DNA of 64,000 nucleotides from Musa acuminata AAA Group (GCF_036884655.1 NC_088348.1:20654501-20718500); one strand, 5' to 3'; shown: positions 11,996 through 24,579, counted from the stretch's first letter. Numbers and translations: made by a program. Notes: generated from the letters alone by a model not told the origin.

Positions 11996-13020
11996 ATCTC
12001 CCCCTTTTTTATGATGACAATCAATTGATAATGGAGTTAACCTTAACTCCCCCTGTCTATATGCCATACTTGAGATAAGTCATTTTAGAATTCAAAACCT
12101 TTGAATTCAAGAGACATATTGATAAGTTAAAATCATTTAAACTTATCAATACTCCCATCATGATTCCCATCATGATGTATCTCTCTGAAGATGATGTCAA
12201 GGCTTGACATTCATTTTTAAATTTTACATAACAGGTTTGAATGATGGTAATAGTAGCAATTTATCGTATTGTAAGATATCAACATGTAATTCTGCGAAGT
12301 AAGATTTTGATATCATTACATGATGCAACCAAGGCAAAATGCAAATTATAGCAATCATGCATCAATTCATATATCTCTTGGTGATGCAAGCATGGCATTA
12401 ATACTCATATATTTCTCCCCCTTTGTCATCAACAAAAAGCATGGTAATTGTGATAGCAGGAGAACAATAAGCGAATTTTGAGCATAAGCGTGATAGTTGT
12501 TCATGCCTTTACATGTTATTTTCCAAGCATATAAAGGAAGACATGATACATAGATTGCTTTGAATACTTCTTCCTTTTTATTTGTTATGATCTTTTTGCA
12601 TGAAGGAGGAAGGCCATTTGTGAGTTTACCTTGAGTGAAGTTAAAACCGATGAGAGATTATATCATGCTTCAGGTATCAAGATATGTATGTGAAGCAAAT
12701 CTTTGCAAGTAAAAACACTATCATCCATATTTCAAGATGGAATTCATAAGCAGGAATCATTTCATCAAATCCATTTCAGAAAAATATTTTTCACATATAA
12801 GTGTATGAGAAAATCTGATTTTTAGGATACCAATTGTTAAGCGAATCCAAACATGAAATGAATACTTTCATGCATTCGGACAAGACTATGCTACAGATTT
12901 TCAAATACAACCAAAACATGCTTATTGTTATGAAAATTTTTGTATTCAGCACATAATTTCCAACATGTTATTTTGGCATGTAATGGCAGTCAAGTGATTC
13001 AATAAAGTCTGAAAAACAGT
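11996..13020 (-). other. 3' noncoding tail of element C
   Basis: About 1 kb with no gene. The final polypurine tract borders the LTR (11996-12012), and an internal tract with its facing pyrimidine tract lies at 12413-12442. A block at about 12660-12960 is homologous, in element sense, to 63180-63420 in the tail of element G. This links the gag-only elements to the autonomous ones. Confidence 0.8.
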
Positions 13021-16000
13021 TTATGTGTTTGGACACATCAACATTCCTAATTCTCTTCTTATGAAATCAAATTGTTCTTCACTTAGAGGTTTTGTAAAAA
13101 TATCAGCTAGTTGATGTTTAGTATCAATGAACTCTATGATTACATTATGATTAGTAACATGATCTCGTATAAAGTGATGTCTAATATCAATATGTTTTGT
13201 TCTTAAGTGTTGTATAGGATTTTTCGTTAAGCATATTGCACTTGTGTTATCATATTTAATAGGAATATTTTTAAGATGAATTTTATAATCTTCTAAGGTG
13301 TTTTTCATCCATACAACTTGTGCACAGCATGCACTTGCTGCAATATATTCAGCTTCGGTTGTTGATAGTGCAATTGAGTTTTGTTTCTTATATGACCAGG
13401 AAACAAGGGCATGTCCTAAAAATTGACATGTTCCTGATGGGCTTTTTCTATCTAGTCTACAGCCAGCAAAGTCCGCATCAGCATAAGTAATTAACTCAAG
13501 ATTCTCTGATTTTGGGTACCATAATCCTAGATTTGTGGTACCATTAAGATATCTAACTATTCTTTTACTTCTTTGAGATGAGATATCTTAGGGTTTGATT
13601 GAAATCTAGCACAAAGTCCTACACTGAACATGATATCTGGTCTAGTTACAATGAGGTAAAGTAAACTTCCTATCATACCCCTATAAGTTTTTTGATCGAA
13701 GCTTTCTCCACTTTCATCAATTTCTAACTTAGTGGAGGTGCTCATAGGAGTGTTAATAGCTTTTGAGTTATTCATATTAAACTTTTTCAGCAAATTCATA
13801 TCATATTTAGTTTGACTAATAAAGATGTCATTGCTTAGTTATTTGATTTGTAAGCCTAAGAAGAATGTTAATTCTCCCATTAAACTCATTTCGAATTCAA
13901 GACTCATAGTTTTAGCAAAATATTCACAAAGAGATTGATTCGTAGAACCAAAGATAATATCATCAACATAAATCCGAACAATGAGAAAATCATTTTCAAA
14001 ATTCTTGATGAACAATGTAGTATCAACCTTGCCTTTTGTGAAATTATTTTCGATAAGAAAAGAACTAAGTCTCTCATACCAAGCCCTCAGAGCTTGTTTT
14101 AAACTATAGAGAGCTTTAGTTAATCTAAACACATGATTAGGGTGGCTATTATTTTTAAATCCAGGAGGTTGTTCAAGATAGACTTCTTCGGAAATAAAGC
14201 CATTAAGAAAAGCGCTTTTAACATACATTTGAAACAACTTAAAATTATTACTACTAGCATAGGCAAGGAGCATCCTTATGGCTTATAATCGTGCCACAAG
14301 AGCGAAGGTTTCATCGTAATCGATATCTTCTTCTTGGTTGAAACCTTTGGCCACTAATCTAGCCTTGTTTCTAACCACGATACCATATTCATCTTGCATG
14401 TTTCTAAAAACCCATTTAGTACTAATAACTAATGGTCATTTGGCCTAAGAACAAGCTTCCACACCTCATTTCTCTCAAATTGATTTAATTCATCTTGCAT
14501 CGCGATAATCCATGAATCATCTTTCATGGCTTCGTCAACACATTTGGGTTCAATTTGGGAGAGAAAAGCGGTGTTGGAACAAAAAATTTTAAGAGAAGAA
14601 CGTGTTTGAACCCCCTTTGATGTGTCTCCTAAGATTAGCTCCTTAGGATGAGCATCTACATACTTCCAATCCTTGGGTAAGGATGTTTCGGAAGTGGATG
14701 CATCCAAGTTGCTAGTTGGAGACGGGGTTTCATTTAAATTCAAGGAATCAAAATTAACATCATCAAAGTCGTTTTTCCTGATTTCGAAAATCTCATTGAA
14801 AACAACATGAATGGATTCTTCAATAATTAAAGTTCTTTTATCGAAGATACGAAAGGCTTTAGAAACCGAAGAATAACCAAGAAAGATTCCTTCATCGGAT
14901 TTAGCATCAAATTTTCCTAAGTTATCCTTTTCATTCAAGATAAAACACTTACACCCAAAGACTTTAAAATATGAAACATTGGGTTTTTTGTTGTTCCATA
15001 ACTCATATGAAGTTTTGGTGAGTAAGGGTCTTACTAGAACTCTATTCAAAATATAGCATGCAGTATTTACTGCTTTGGCCCAAAAATATTTGGGTAGGTA
15101 ATTTTCATTCAACATGGTTCTTGCCATTTCTTGTAAATTTTAATTTTTTCTTTCTACTACTCCATTTTGTTGAGGATTTCTAGGAGTAGAGAAATTATGG
15201 TTGTATCCATTGAGTTCACAAAATTCTTGAAAATCATGATTTTGAAATTCACCACCGTGATCACTTCTAATTGACGAAATCATAGAACCCTTCTCATTCT
15301 GAACAAGTTTACAAAACATGATAAAATATCTAAAGCATTCACTTTTCTGTTTTAAGAAGTAAGTCCATGTGTATCTGCTATAGTCATCCACAATGACGAA
15401 GGCGTATTTGCTACCTCCTAGGCTTGATGTAGAGATTGGTCCGAACAAGTCCATATGGATCAATTGTAAGGGCCTAGAGGTGCTTATTTGATTCTTAGAT
15501 TTGAAACTGCCCTTAATTTGTTTACCTAGTTGGCAAGCATCACATACATTATCTTTGATGAACTTGATATGAGAAATTCCTCTTACGAGTTCTTTAGATG
15601 ATATTTGAGTGATTAGTTTCATGCTAGCATGACCTAATCTTCTATGCCATAGCCAAGCATCCTCATTCAAAACCGAAAAACACATTTCATTACACAAATC
15701 ATTGATGTCAATAGTGTATACGTTATTTTGTTTCAATGCAATCATAGACATGTTTTTGTGTGGTTTTTCAATGATGCAAGCATTAGATTCGAATCTGACA
15801 ATATATCATTTATCACATAATTGACTAATGGTCAAGAGGTTATGTTTTAAACCATCAACGAACAAAACATCTTCAATAAAGAAGTTGGATTTGTTACCTA
15901 TGGTTCCTTTGCCAATGATTTTACCCTTGTTGTTGTCTCCGAAGGTGACATAGCCTTCGTCTATGCTAGTGAGCTTAGAGAATTGAGATGGATCTCCGGT

Positions 16001-16067
16001 CATATGCCTTGAGCATCCACTATCAAGGTACCATCTCTTGCTCATAGCTTACGATGGTATAGGTTTC
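13021..16067 (-). pseudogene. Pol of element C (protease-integrase-RT-RNase H), broken
   Basis: The order is typical of Ty1/copia. It shows a protease DSG in [13 protein letters not shown] (about 16020), pre-integrase HX4H and CX2C, integrase D..D..E ending at VVERKN, RT with YVDD at 13969-13980, and RNase H ending with the ADIFTKPL motif. It is in the same frame as gag, separated by one UAG. Stops lie near 15805, 15137 and 13836, and single-base deletions shift the frame near 14427 and 13556. It is not functional as it stands, but all domains remain recognisable. Confidence 0.93.
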
Positions 16068-17650
16068 TACAAGAAAGGATGATCTTTAGGTACCCATTTG
16101 CTTTTGGGTGCCTAAAAAATAGATCTACATTGTTTATCATGTTGCATAGAATTTATCATGGTTCCTTTAGGAACCCAAATTAATTTGTTCGGACTAATTT
16201 TCTTGAATGGACAATAGTACGTTTTGTGTCCAAGTTTGCAACAAAAGTTGCATTTGCTTTGATGTCGAACATGTAAGATGGGGCCTTTTATGAAGGTGGT
16301 TGGATTTTGGTGAGGACTTCTCACAAATCTGATTCCACTTCTTTTGGGAACGTGACCCTTGTTTGCAAGGATCATGTTCAAAGACTTGCTACCAACCTCG
16401 AATTTCTTCAAGGTGTCTTTAAGTAGCAAGTTTTCCTTTTGGAGAGTTTCTAGATCATGGCATTTTATGCATGAACCTAAACTATCATGATATTCAGTTT
16501 TTAACTTATCGAAATTACAAGTAAGACTATCATACTCCTTTTTTCGCAATTTGTATTTTCTACTAATAATCTTGCATTCATCAAATAAGTCATGGAAGGC
16601 ATTTAATAATTCATCAAATGATAAATCTGCATCTATTAAATTTGTTACCTCCTCTCCGATGGCCATTAAGGCGTAATGAGCAACTTGCTCGGTATTGGAC
16701 TCCTCTTCTTTAGACGCGCTCGAGTCATCACATGTTGCTTTGTGCGCCTTCTTCTTTGATGTTCTCTTTTTGACTTGGGGACAATCACTCTTGTATTGTC
16801 CCGGCTTTTTGCACTCATAGCAAATAACTTGGTCCTTCTTGGGTTCAAGTTTATTTTTTGTGTCATTCTTAAACTTGTTTCTTTTAATAAATTTTTTAAA
16901 TTTTCTTGTTAGAAGTGCCAAGTTATCGTCACAGTCCTCATCACTTGAGTTTTCTCTCAAGCGGTCTTCTAAAGTTCTAAGTGTCATATCCTTCCTATTC
17001 TTTGGAAGGATGTCTTCTTGCTCTTCATAAGCTTTGCAAGTCATCTCGTAGGTCATTAATGACCCGATTAGTCCTTCAAGAGGGAACTTGTTTAGATCTT
17101 TCGCCTCTTGAATAGCAGCGACTTTAGGATCCTAACTCTTAGGAAGGGATCTTAGAATCTTATTTACGAGCTCAAAATCCGAAAAGCTTTTTCCGAGTCC
17201 TTTTAGACCGTTGACGACATCCGTGAAACGGGTAAACATGTCACCAATAATCTCACTCGGTTTCATCTGGAAAAGTTCGAAAGAGTGTAACAAAAGATTG
17301 ATTTTTGACTCTTTCACTCTACTTGTGCCTTCATGAGTCACTTCGAGTGTGTGCCAAATATCAAATGTGGTTTCACAAACCAAAACACGGTTGAACTCAT
17401 TTTTATCAAACGCACAAAATAAGGCATTCATAGCCTTTGCATTAAGAGCGAAAGCCTTCTTCTCCAATTCTTTCCAATCGATCATTGGAAGAGAAGACTT
17501 CGAAAATCCATTTTCGACAAGATTCGAAAGTTCAAAATCCATAGAAATAAGAAAGATCCTCATTCGGGTCTACCAATAGGTGTAGTCCGTCCCATTGAAT
17601 ATGGGTGGACGTGTAATAGAGTGGCTCTCTTGGTTTCCGGCATATGCCAT
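16068..17650 (-). pseudogene. Gag of element C (three premature stops)
   Basis: The start at 17650 (MAYAGNQE) lies just after the primer-binding site and leader, as in D and H. The capsid region, the acidic linker, the first knuckle (CYECKKPGQYKSDC, with its zinc-binding His changed to Gln) and the second knuckle (CNFCCKLGHKTYYC) are present. Premature TAG codons interrupt it after YTYW (about 17565), at LPKSW (about 17130) and after RSIF (16112). The natural end is the UAG at 16068-16070, in frame with pol. Confidence 0.92.
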
Positions 17651-17686
17651 CTCTCTTGGGTTTTAATCCGTTTGAGAGTTAACCCC

Positions 17687-17698
17687 ACTCTGATACCA
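17687..17698 (-). promoter_or_regulatory. Primer-binding site of element C (initiator tRNA-Met)
   Basis: The complement reads TGGTATCAGAGT, matching the 3' end of plant initiator tRNA-Met except the last base. It starts two bases inside the 5' LTR end, as in the other copies. Confidence 0.88.
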
Positions 17699-17700
17699 AT

Positions 17701-19398
17701 TGTTAGGATCAAGAGCACTAAGAGGGGGGGGGGGGGTGAATTAGTGTAGCGAAAATCTTCAATGATACAAAAACGTTCGAACGATAAAAACGATTTTAGT
17801 GTGAAAGCCGATTCTAAGATTACTTTAACTTAAGATCAAGCGATATGATGTTAAAGTCAATCTATGAAGGCAGTTTGCAGTTATGATGAAAACCAGAATA
17901 TAAGCGCAAATTGAAATACGACGTTCGTACGAAGAAACTGATTTACGTCTAAATGCTGATTCGTAAATCACTTGATTAGGCGAGATGCAGTTTAAGCAAG
18001 GATATAAAGACAGTTTGCAGTTATGATAGAAATCAAAACGTAAACGCAAACTGAAATATGATGATCGTACGAAAAAATAGATTTACGTCTAAACGCTGAT
18101 TCGGAAAGTGCAAAGCTTGAAACCCGGTCGTACATACGCAGAAAACAGTAAGCTTTAGAGGAGGTTTGCAGTAAAGATAATATGCTCAAAGTAAATGCAA
18201 ACCGAGATTTAGAGTGGTTCGATCAATCTTGACCTACTCCACTTTTGGCTTCCTCCACCGACGAGATCACCGACGTCAACTAGAGGCCTTCCTTTAATAG
18301 GCGAAGGCCAACCACCCTTTTACAGTTTCACTCCTTTTGACGGGCTTAGGAGACAACCTTTATAGAATTTTCTCTCCTCTCTTTACAGCTCAGAACTTGG
18401 AAGAAAAGAGGGAGAAGAACTTTTGGCCTTTACAACAATTTTGAGCTCTAAAAATCACAGAACAAAATCAAGGTTTCGGTGTGTGTTTAATGCTCTTTCA
18501 ATGCTGAATGGGTGGGGTATTTATAGGCCCCAACCCAGTTAAAATTTGGAGCTCAAAACTGTCAATTCCCAGAATTCCGAGATCAAGCGGTTGCACCTCC
18601 TGATTGGAGCGGTTGCATTGCCTGGCAGAGCTCGAAGACTGAGCCTCTAGGTGGTGCTACCTCCTATCAGGGGTGGTTGCACCTCCTGCCAGAGCTCGAA
18701 GATCGAGCTCAGGCGGTGCAACCTCCTGATTGAGGCGGTTGCACCGCTCAGCCAGTGGTCGGAGACCGAGCCCAGGCGGTGCCACCACCTGGCTGGAGCG
18801 GTTGCACCTCCCATTCTCGCTCGGAGGCTGAGCCTAGGCGGTGCAACCTCCTACCTTCGGCGGTTCAACCGCCTGGCAGAAATCAGGGTCCGAATGGGTT
18901 GATCCATTCGGCCCAATTTGGGTTTTTCAAGGGCCCAATTGCCCCAAGATTAAGTTAATGGGATCACCTCCCATTTCCAACTTAATCATTGTGCTAACTA
19001 CGATATTCCCTAAGACATTTACTGCAACTTGCTCCGGTGCATCAATTGCTTCTTCCGGCGAGCTTCCGGCGAACTTCCGTCGATCATCCGATGAACCCTC
19101 GGTGATGCTCCTGTGGACTTCCGGCAAACTCCTAGACTTGCGACGATCCACTTGGCGAGTTCCGACGAGCTTCTTTGGCAAGCTCATGGACTTCTCGGAT
19201 TTGTTCCCATAGAACCTCCGACGATTGTCCGAACTTCCGTCGAACTCTCGAACTCCCAACGTGATCATTGTCTTGACTCCGGCGTAACTCCTACTGCATG
19301 TCTTACTTTCATCGTAGTTAATCCTACACACTTATCTCAACATATAGATTAGATAACAAATGACAATTGACTTCATCATCAAAATCCGAGATTCAACA
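17701..19398 (-). mobile_element. 5' LTR of element C
   Basis: It is 1698 bp, slightly shorter than the 3' LTR because the palindrome array (about 18585-18880) has fewer units. A TATA box (TATTTATA on +) lies at 18518-18525. The leader contains a tandem repeat of about 139 bp (GATTTACGTCT at 17940 and 18079). A 13-G run (17724-17736) lies in the terminal hairpin loop. It would drive minus-strand transcription of C. Confidence 0.9.
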
Positions 19399-20647
19399 TA
19401 TTTTACATGTGCAGGATTAACTATGATAGCAAGGCATAAAGCAAAATGAAGTCCCAGAGTCAAGGATGCGATCACGTTGGGATTTCGAGAGTTCATCGGA
19501 AGTCCGGACGTTCGTCGGAAGTTCTGCGAGAACCAGTCGAGAAGTCATGGAGCTTGCTAGAGAAGCTCATCAGAGCATGCCAAGTGGATCGTCACAAGTC
19601 CAAGAGCTTACCGGGAGTTCGTCATAATATTACCGAGAGTTCGTCGGAGGTTCGTTGGAAGATCGCCAGAAGAATAGACTTATAGACTTAGTTTAGCTTA
19701 GAATATGTCTTAGGAATCGTAGTTAGCATTTAATTGGGCTTGGATTGGGCCAACCCAATTATGGGCTAGGTAGGCCCATGTAAGAACTATGGTGGGCCCA
19801 ATAAGAAGTCCGAACAGTTTCCCAAGAAGACTCACCGTCATGGCATAGTCTTCGAGACTATGTTAGGCGGTGGTACCACCAGTCTAGATGGTTGTACCAC
19901 ACTTGGCAGGGTGCCAAGCGGTGGTACCGCCAATCTAAGCAGTGGTACCACCCAGCATAGCCTCCCAGGCAGTGGTACCGCTAGACTTAGGTGGTGGTAT
20001 CGCCTAGGACAGTGTCAGCCAAACTAACACTGGGCGATGGTACCGCCCAACGCAGGCGGTGGTACTGCCCGTGCCCAGGGAGCCCGAGATGAGATATTTT
20101 TAGACTCTAAGTTTGAATCAACTTGAAGCCTATAAATACCCCTCTCATTCCTGGTTAAAGCACACAAGCACAAAGAGCAAAAAAGGAAAGAAACACTATA
20201 GAAATCACTTTAGAAATTCCCTCCTCCACTCTAAGTTTAGAATTCTATAAGATGAGTGTGAGTGCTTGTAAGGGTTGTTTCCTTAACCCATGAAAAGGAG
20301 AAGAGGGGTATAATAAGGAGTTGGTCTTCGCCTATTGAAAGAAGACCTCTAGTGGATGCCGGTGGCCTCGACGGAAGAGGAATCGGAGGAGTGGATGTAG
20401 GTAACGATTGGCCGAACCACTATAAACAGTCGTCTTCTCTGGTTTGCATTTATTCTTGCTATTACCTTACTGCAAACCTCTTCAATAGCTTACTGCCTTC
20501 AATACTTTTATGAACTCGCTTTCAAGTTAAGTTTCTGAAAATGGTTTTACGTCAGAAACGGTTTTATCGTACGAAAGTTTTTAAATCGACGTTATTTTAT
20601 CACTGCACTAATTCACACCCCCTCTTAGTGCCGCTCCGATCCTAACA
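19399..20647 (+). mobile_element. LTR-c, right part (after element C)
   Basis: It opens with the right copy of the TATTT target duplication and continues LTR-c from the exact point of interruption. It contains the GTCGGAAG field (19490-19670), a palindrome array (19863-20075, core GGT) and a TATA box at 20131-20138. The terminal hairpin is GCACTAA..TTAGTGC (about 20605-20631) and the end is CCTAACA at 20647. Confidence 0.9.
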
Positions 20648-21430
20648 AAATCGAGTGCATCCGAAGACGAGTAGCAAACTAATGAAGATGATATAACAAA
20701 CTACACACTTATGGCCCTTAATAACGAGGTAAGTGACTCAATCGAATCTCATTTACCTTACAATGAATTGCTTGATGCATTCCATGATTTATTTGATGAA
20801 TTTAAATTAGTTAGTAAAAAATATAAATTATTAAAAAAGGATCATGCTTCTCTCTCTAGTACTTTTAAAAAATTAAAAAATGAGCATGATAATTGTATGT
20901 TAACCCCTTGTACTTAATATGAAGATTTAGATTCACTTAAGAAGGAAAATGTAGTATTACAATAAACTTTAGAAAATTTTAAAATCGGTAGCAAATCTTT
21001 AAACATGATTCTTGTCAATGAGAGTCTTGTTCGTAGAAAAGAAGAAATCGGTTTTGTAAGTAGTAACACTCAACAAGCTAACCACATTTGTTAAAGGACT
21101 CACACTATATGTTTTCCTTGAAAATAATTATAATTTTTGTTATAGACATGGTCATTTTGCATAAAAATATTCATTTAAAAGATATGACTTGTATAAATTA
21201 GTTTGGGTTCCTAAAGGAACCATGAATGACTTAATGCCAAAAATTAAGATAGATAGATTCAACCATGAGGGACCTAAACCTAAATGGGTGCCTAGAAAAA
21301 ACCCATCCTTCTTGTAAACATCTCTACAATCGAATGCTAGAAGCAAAAATTAAAATCTTAATAATGGATGCTCAAGGCATATGACCTAGTATCCAACACA
21401 CTTTACAAAGCTTACTAGCCAAAACAAAAT
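20648..21430 (+). pseudogene. Gag C-terminus and protease start remnant
   Basis: Directly after LTR-c the sequence matches only the C-terminal third of gag. The acidic SSASEDE-type stretch, the coiled-coil-like FHDLFDEFKLVSKKYKLLKK block (about 20775-20850), a decayed second knuckle region (about 21120-21170), KLVWVPKGT and KWVP follow in order. The gag-end stop is TAA (near 21315). A decayed protease start (WMLKAYD for DSGCSRHMT) follows, then pol is lost and tail begins. The primer-binding site, the N-terminal gag and most of pol are deleted. Confidence 0.75.
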
Positions 21431-21970
21431 GATTTTGATTGAAGATGCATTATATTTAATGATGTAATGATGTAATAATGATTTGTAGTAACGATGATTT
21501 AAAATCATGCTTGTTGACTTTATATTTTGAAATTATGCATGATGATTTGAAGTAATGATGATTTTTATGATTTATAGCTTATTGATCTTGATGATTTTTC
21601 TAATGAAACTTGTTTTTTGGTTTTAAACATTGATGCATGGTTTTTGACATAAAAGAAAAGGGCATGCTTGTATAAAATTAATCACATAAATTGAAACAAA
21701 AAAAGAGAAAATATATTGTTTTTGAAAATTTCTCAATCGAGTTTTCTAAAAGTGATTGATGAATTTATTTGTATCATTTTTTTAATCTCTTGAACTATGA
21801 AAATGATTTTGATTATTTGACGATTTGAATTTGAATAAGTTTTATTCAAATCTTTCATTTGATACTTGAGATTTTTTTATGAATCAAGATTCTTGTTCTC
21901 CTAAGATTTCTTTTCGTTATTTACCAAGAGGAGATTTACCAAATGAATCATGTCTTTTGGTATTCACGAC
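21431..21970 (+). other. Tail fragment, interrupted
   Basis: AT-rich post-pol tail with the GCATGCTTGTAT and TTGAACTATGAAAATGATTTTGA blocks known from the other tails. No gene. It stops abruptly at 21970, where a minus-strand LTR begins with TGTTGGG. Confidence 0.7.
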
Positions 21971-23070
21971 TGTTGGGAACAAGTCGGCACTAAGAGGGGG
22001 GGGTTGGGGGGGAGGGTGAATTAGTGCAGCGGATAAAAATAATCAGGTTAAAAATCTTTTATTCGATTAAAATCGATTTCAGAAAGATGTTAACTTTAAA
22101 CACGTTTGTAGGCTTGTGCAGCAAAAGTAATGATGAAGTAAAGTAGTTTGCAATAAAGATAAGTAGTAAAATAGAAATGCAAATCATTTTATAGTGGTTC
22201 GGTTGTCGTGACCTACATTCACTCCACTAATTCCTCTTCTATCAAGGCCACCAACATCCACTAACAATCTTCCTTCAATGGACGAAGATCAACTACCCTT
22301 TTACAACTCGATTCTCCTTTTGACAGGTTCAGGAGAGAACCTTTACAACCCCCTCAATCTCCTCTCTTAAACTTCACTAACACTTAGAGTTTGAGAGGAG
22401 TTCATACAAGATTACAATAGAGTTTTTTTCTTTTTTCACTCTCAATTCTTATGTTTTTTAACCAGGGATGGGGGGGTATTTATAGGCCTTAAGTGAATTT
22501 AAACTTAGAGACTAAAAATATCTCATCCCGGGATTTCTGGGTCATGGCGATACCACTGCTTGGAAGACTGTGTCTAGGTGGTACCACCGCCCAGACTAGC
22601 AGTACCACCGCCCAGACTGATGGTACCACCGCCTAACATAGTCATGGAGACTGTGCCATGATGGTGCCACCTATTGGGTTACTGTTTGGGCCTTCCACTT
22701 AGCCTAACACAATCTAATCTTGGGCCCAGTTGGCCCCTAATTAAGTTGGCCCAATTCTAACACAATTATGTGCTAACAAATTTTAAAGCATACACTAAGT
22801 AAATGATTCCAATTAGTCTAGATCTCTTCCGACGAGCTTCCTATCGATCTTTTAACGAACATTCGACAATCTCTCGGCAATGTTCCAACGGACATCTGGC
22901 AAGCTCTTGGACATCACGACGATCTTCTTGGTGAGTTCCGACGAGCTTCTTTGGCAAGCTCCTAGCCTTCTCGATTAATTTTAGTAGAACTTTCAATGAA
23001 CGTCTAGACTTTCGACAAACTCTCGAACTCCCAATGAAATCTCGATCTTAACTTTGACCCAACATCTTGA
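21971..23070 (-). mobile_element. Partial minus-strand LTR
   Basis: It starts TGTTGGGAACAAGTCGGCACTAAG with a G-rich run, then the leader, a TATA box (TATTTATA on +, 22477-22484), a short palindrome array (about 22545-22690) and the GACGAGCTTC field. It never reaches TTCAACA. At about 23070 it passes into + strand LTR sequence, so this is half of a second plus/minus LTR junction. No matching internal region is adjacent. Confidence 0.75.
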
Positions 23071-23987
23071 CAGGGCTGCATTGGGCTGGTTGAACAACCC
23101 ATTAAAAATAGCCCTTGATAGGGCTGAATTGGACTAAAGTCATGGCCAGCGGTGGCACCGCTAGGGTCGATGGTGGCACCACCTGGGACTCAATCTCCCA
23201 AGTGCTCTAGGCGGTGGTACCGCCTAGATTGAGCGATGGTACCATCGACAGTTAATGCTGTCAGGCGATGGTACCACCATATCAAGCATTAGTACTGCTA
23301 GAGCTCGATCTCCGAGCTCTATCAGGCAGTCGTACCACCCAAATTGAGTGGTGGTACCACCCATTGTTAGTCTGTAGGCGGTGGTACCGCCCAATAATGG
23401 CGGTCGTACTGCCAATACCCAAAATCCGGGGATGTAATATTTTTTCGCTCCAATTTTTAAGCCACTGAGGCCTATAAATATCCTACCCTTTTCTGCATAA
23501 AAGGGCATGAAGTGTGAATAATATTTTGAAATCTTAGGGTGTTAAAAGTGTTGTAAGAGTGCAAAGAGTCCTCCTCCTCTCTTTCTAGTGTTGTGATCAT
23601 TCAATAGAGGTGTAAGGCTTGTAAGGGTTATCTCCTAAACCCTTGAAAAGAAGAAAGCACTATAAAGAGGTGGTTGGTCTTCGCCTATTTAAGGAAGACC
23701 ATTAGTGGACGCCGGTGATCTCGACAGAGGAGGAATCAGAAGTGGATGTAGGTTGCAACGACCGAACCACTATAAATTCTGGTTTGCATTTCTATTATTG
23801 TCATTTACTTATTTTGCAATTGCTTTACTTCCTTCTTACTTGGATTTCACTACCCTTATGAACAAACATGCTTTCAAGCTATTTTCTGAGATCGATTTTG
23901 TTTTAACGTACAAAGATTTTCTAAACCGATGCTTTTAACCGCTGCACTAATTCAACCCCCCCTCTTAGTGTTGACTCAATCCTAACA
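23071..23987 (+). mobile_element. Partial 5' LTR of element E
   Basis: The left end is missing. From about 23071 it aligns with the 3' LTR of E (37857-39005): a GGGCTGAATTGG block, a palindrome array (23140-23420), a TATA box at 23473-23480, the leader, the terminal hairpin and the CCTAACA end at 23987. Confidence 0.8.
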
Positions 23988-24040
23988 ATTAGTATTAGAG
24001 CTCGATCACTCTCGTTTGGTTTGAAACTTAAGAGAGATGA
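23988..24040 (+). promoter_or_regulatory. Primer-binding site and gag leader of element E
   Basis: ATTAGTATTAGAGC is the initiator tRNA-Met site with two transitions (G to A, C to T). It is followed by a 35-bp leader and an AAGAGAGATG context at 24031-24039, equivalent to the gag start of C, D and H. Only the start codon of the gag of E remains before the sequence jumps into the LTR of D. Confidence 0.75.
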
Positions 24041-24579
24041 CATTTGCCACCACCTGGTAGGAATTTTGGTCCGAATGGGTTGATCCATTCGGCCCAATTT
24101 GGGTCTATCAAGGGCCCAATTGCCCCTAGATTAAGTTAATGGGATCACCTCCCATTCTTAACTTAATCTACATGCTAACTACGATATTTCGTAAGACTTT
24201 TACTGCAACTTGCTCCAATGCATCAATCGCTTCTTCCAGCGAGCTTCCGGCGAACTTCCGGCCAACATCCGACAAACCTTCGGCGATGCTCCGGAAGACT
24301 TTCGGCAAACTCCTGGACTTGCGATGATCCACTTGGTGAGTTCTGATGAGCTTCTTTGGCAAGCTCCTGGACTTCTCGGATTTGTTCCCGCAAAACCGTC
24401 GATGACAGTTCGGACTTCCGTCGAACTCTCGAACTCCTAACGTGATCATAGTCTTGACTCCGGCGCAACTCCTACTGCATGTCTTTCTTTCATCATAGTT
24501 AATCCTGCACACTTATCTGAGCATATGGATTAGATAACAAATGACAATTAACTTTATCATCAAAATCCGAGATTCAACA
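24041..24579 (-). mobile_element. Truncated 3' LTR of element D
   Basis: Only the inner U3 part is left. It starts in the middle of the palindrome array (GCCACCACCTGG), continues through the GGGCCCAATTGCCCC block and the GACGAGCTTC field, and ends TTCAACA at 24579 next to the polypurine tract. Confidence 0.85.

Larger units (their letters stand above)
10237..19398 (-). mobile_element. Element C: full-length Sirevirus-like Ty1/copia element, decayed
   Basis: A complete 9.16-kb insertion in minus orientation: 3' LTR 10237-11995, tail, pol, gag, primer-binding site and 5' LTR 17701-19398. The ends are TGTTAGG and TTCAACA as read on the + strand. A perfect 5-bp target duplication TATTT (10232-10236 and 19399-19403) flanks it, and removing C restores a continuous LTR-c. 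The LTRs differ by point changes and by array length. Together with several stops and frameshifts, this means it is older than H. No extra ORF lies between pol and the 3' LTR. Confidence 0.95.
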
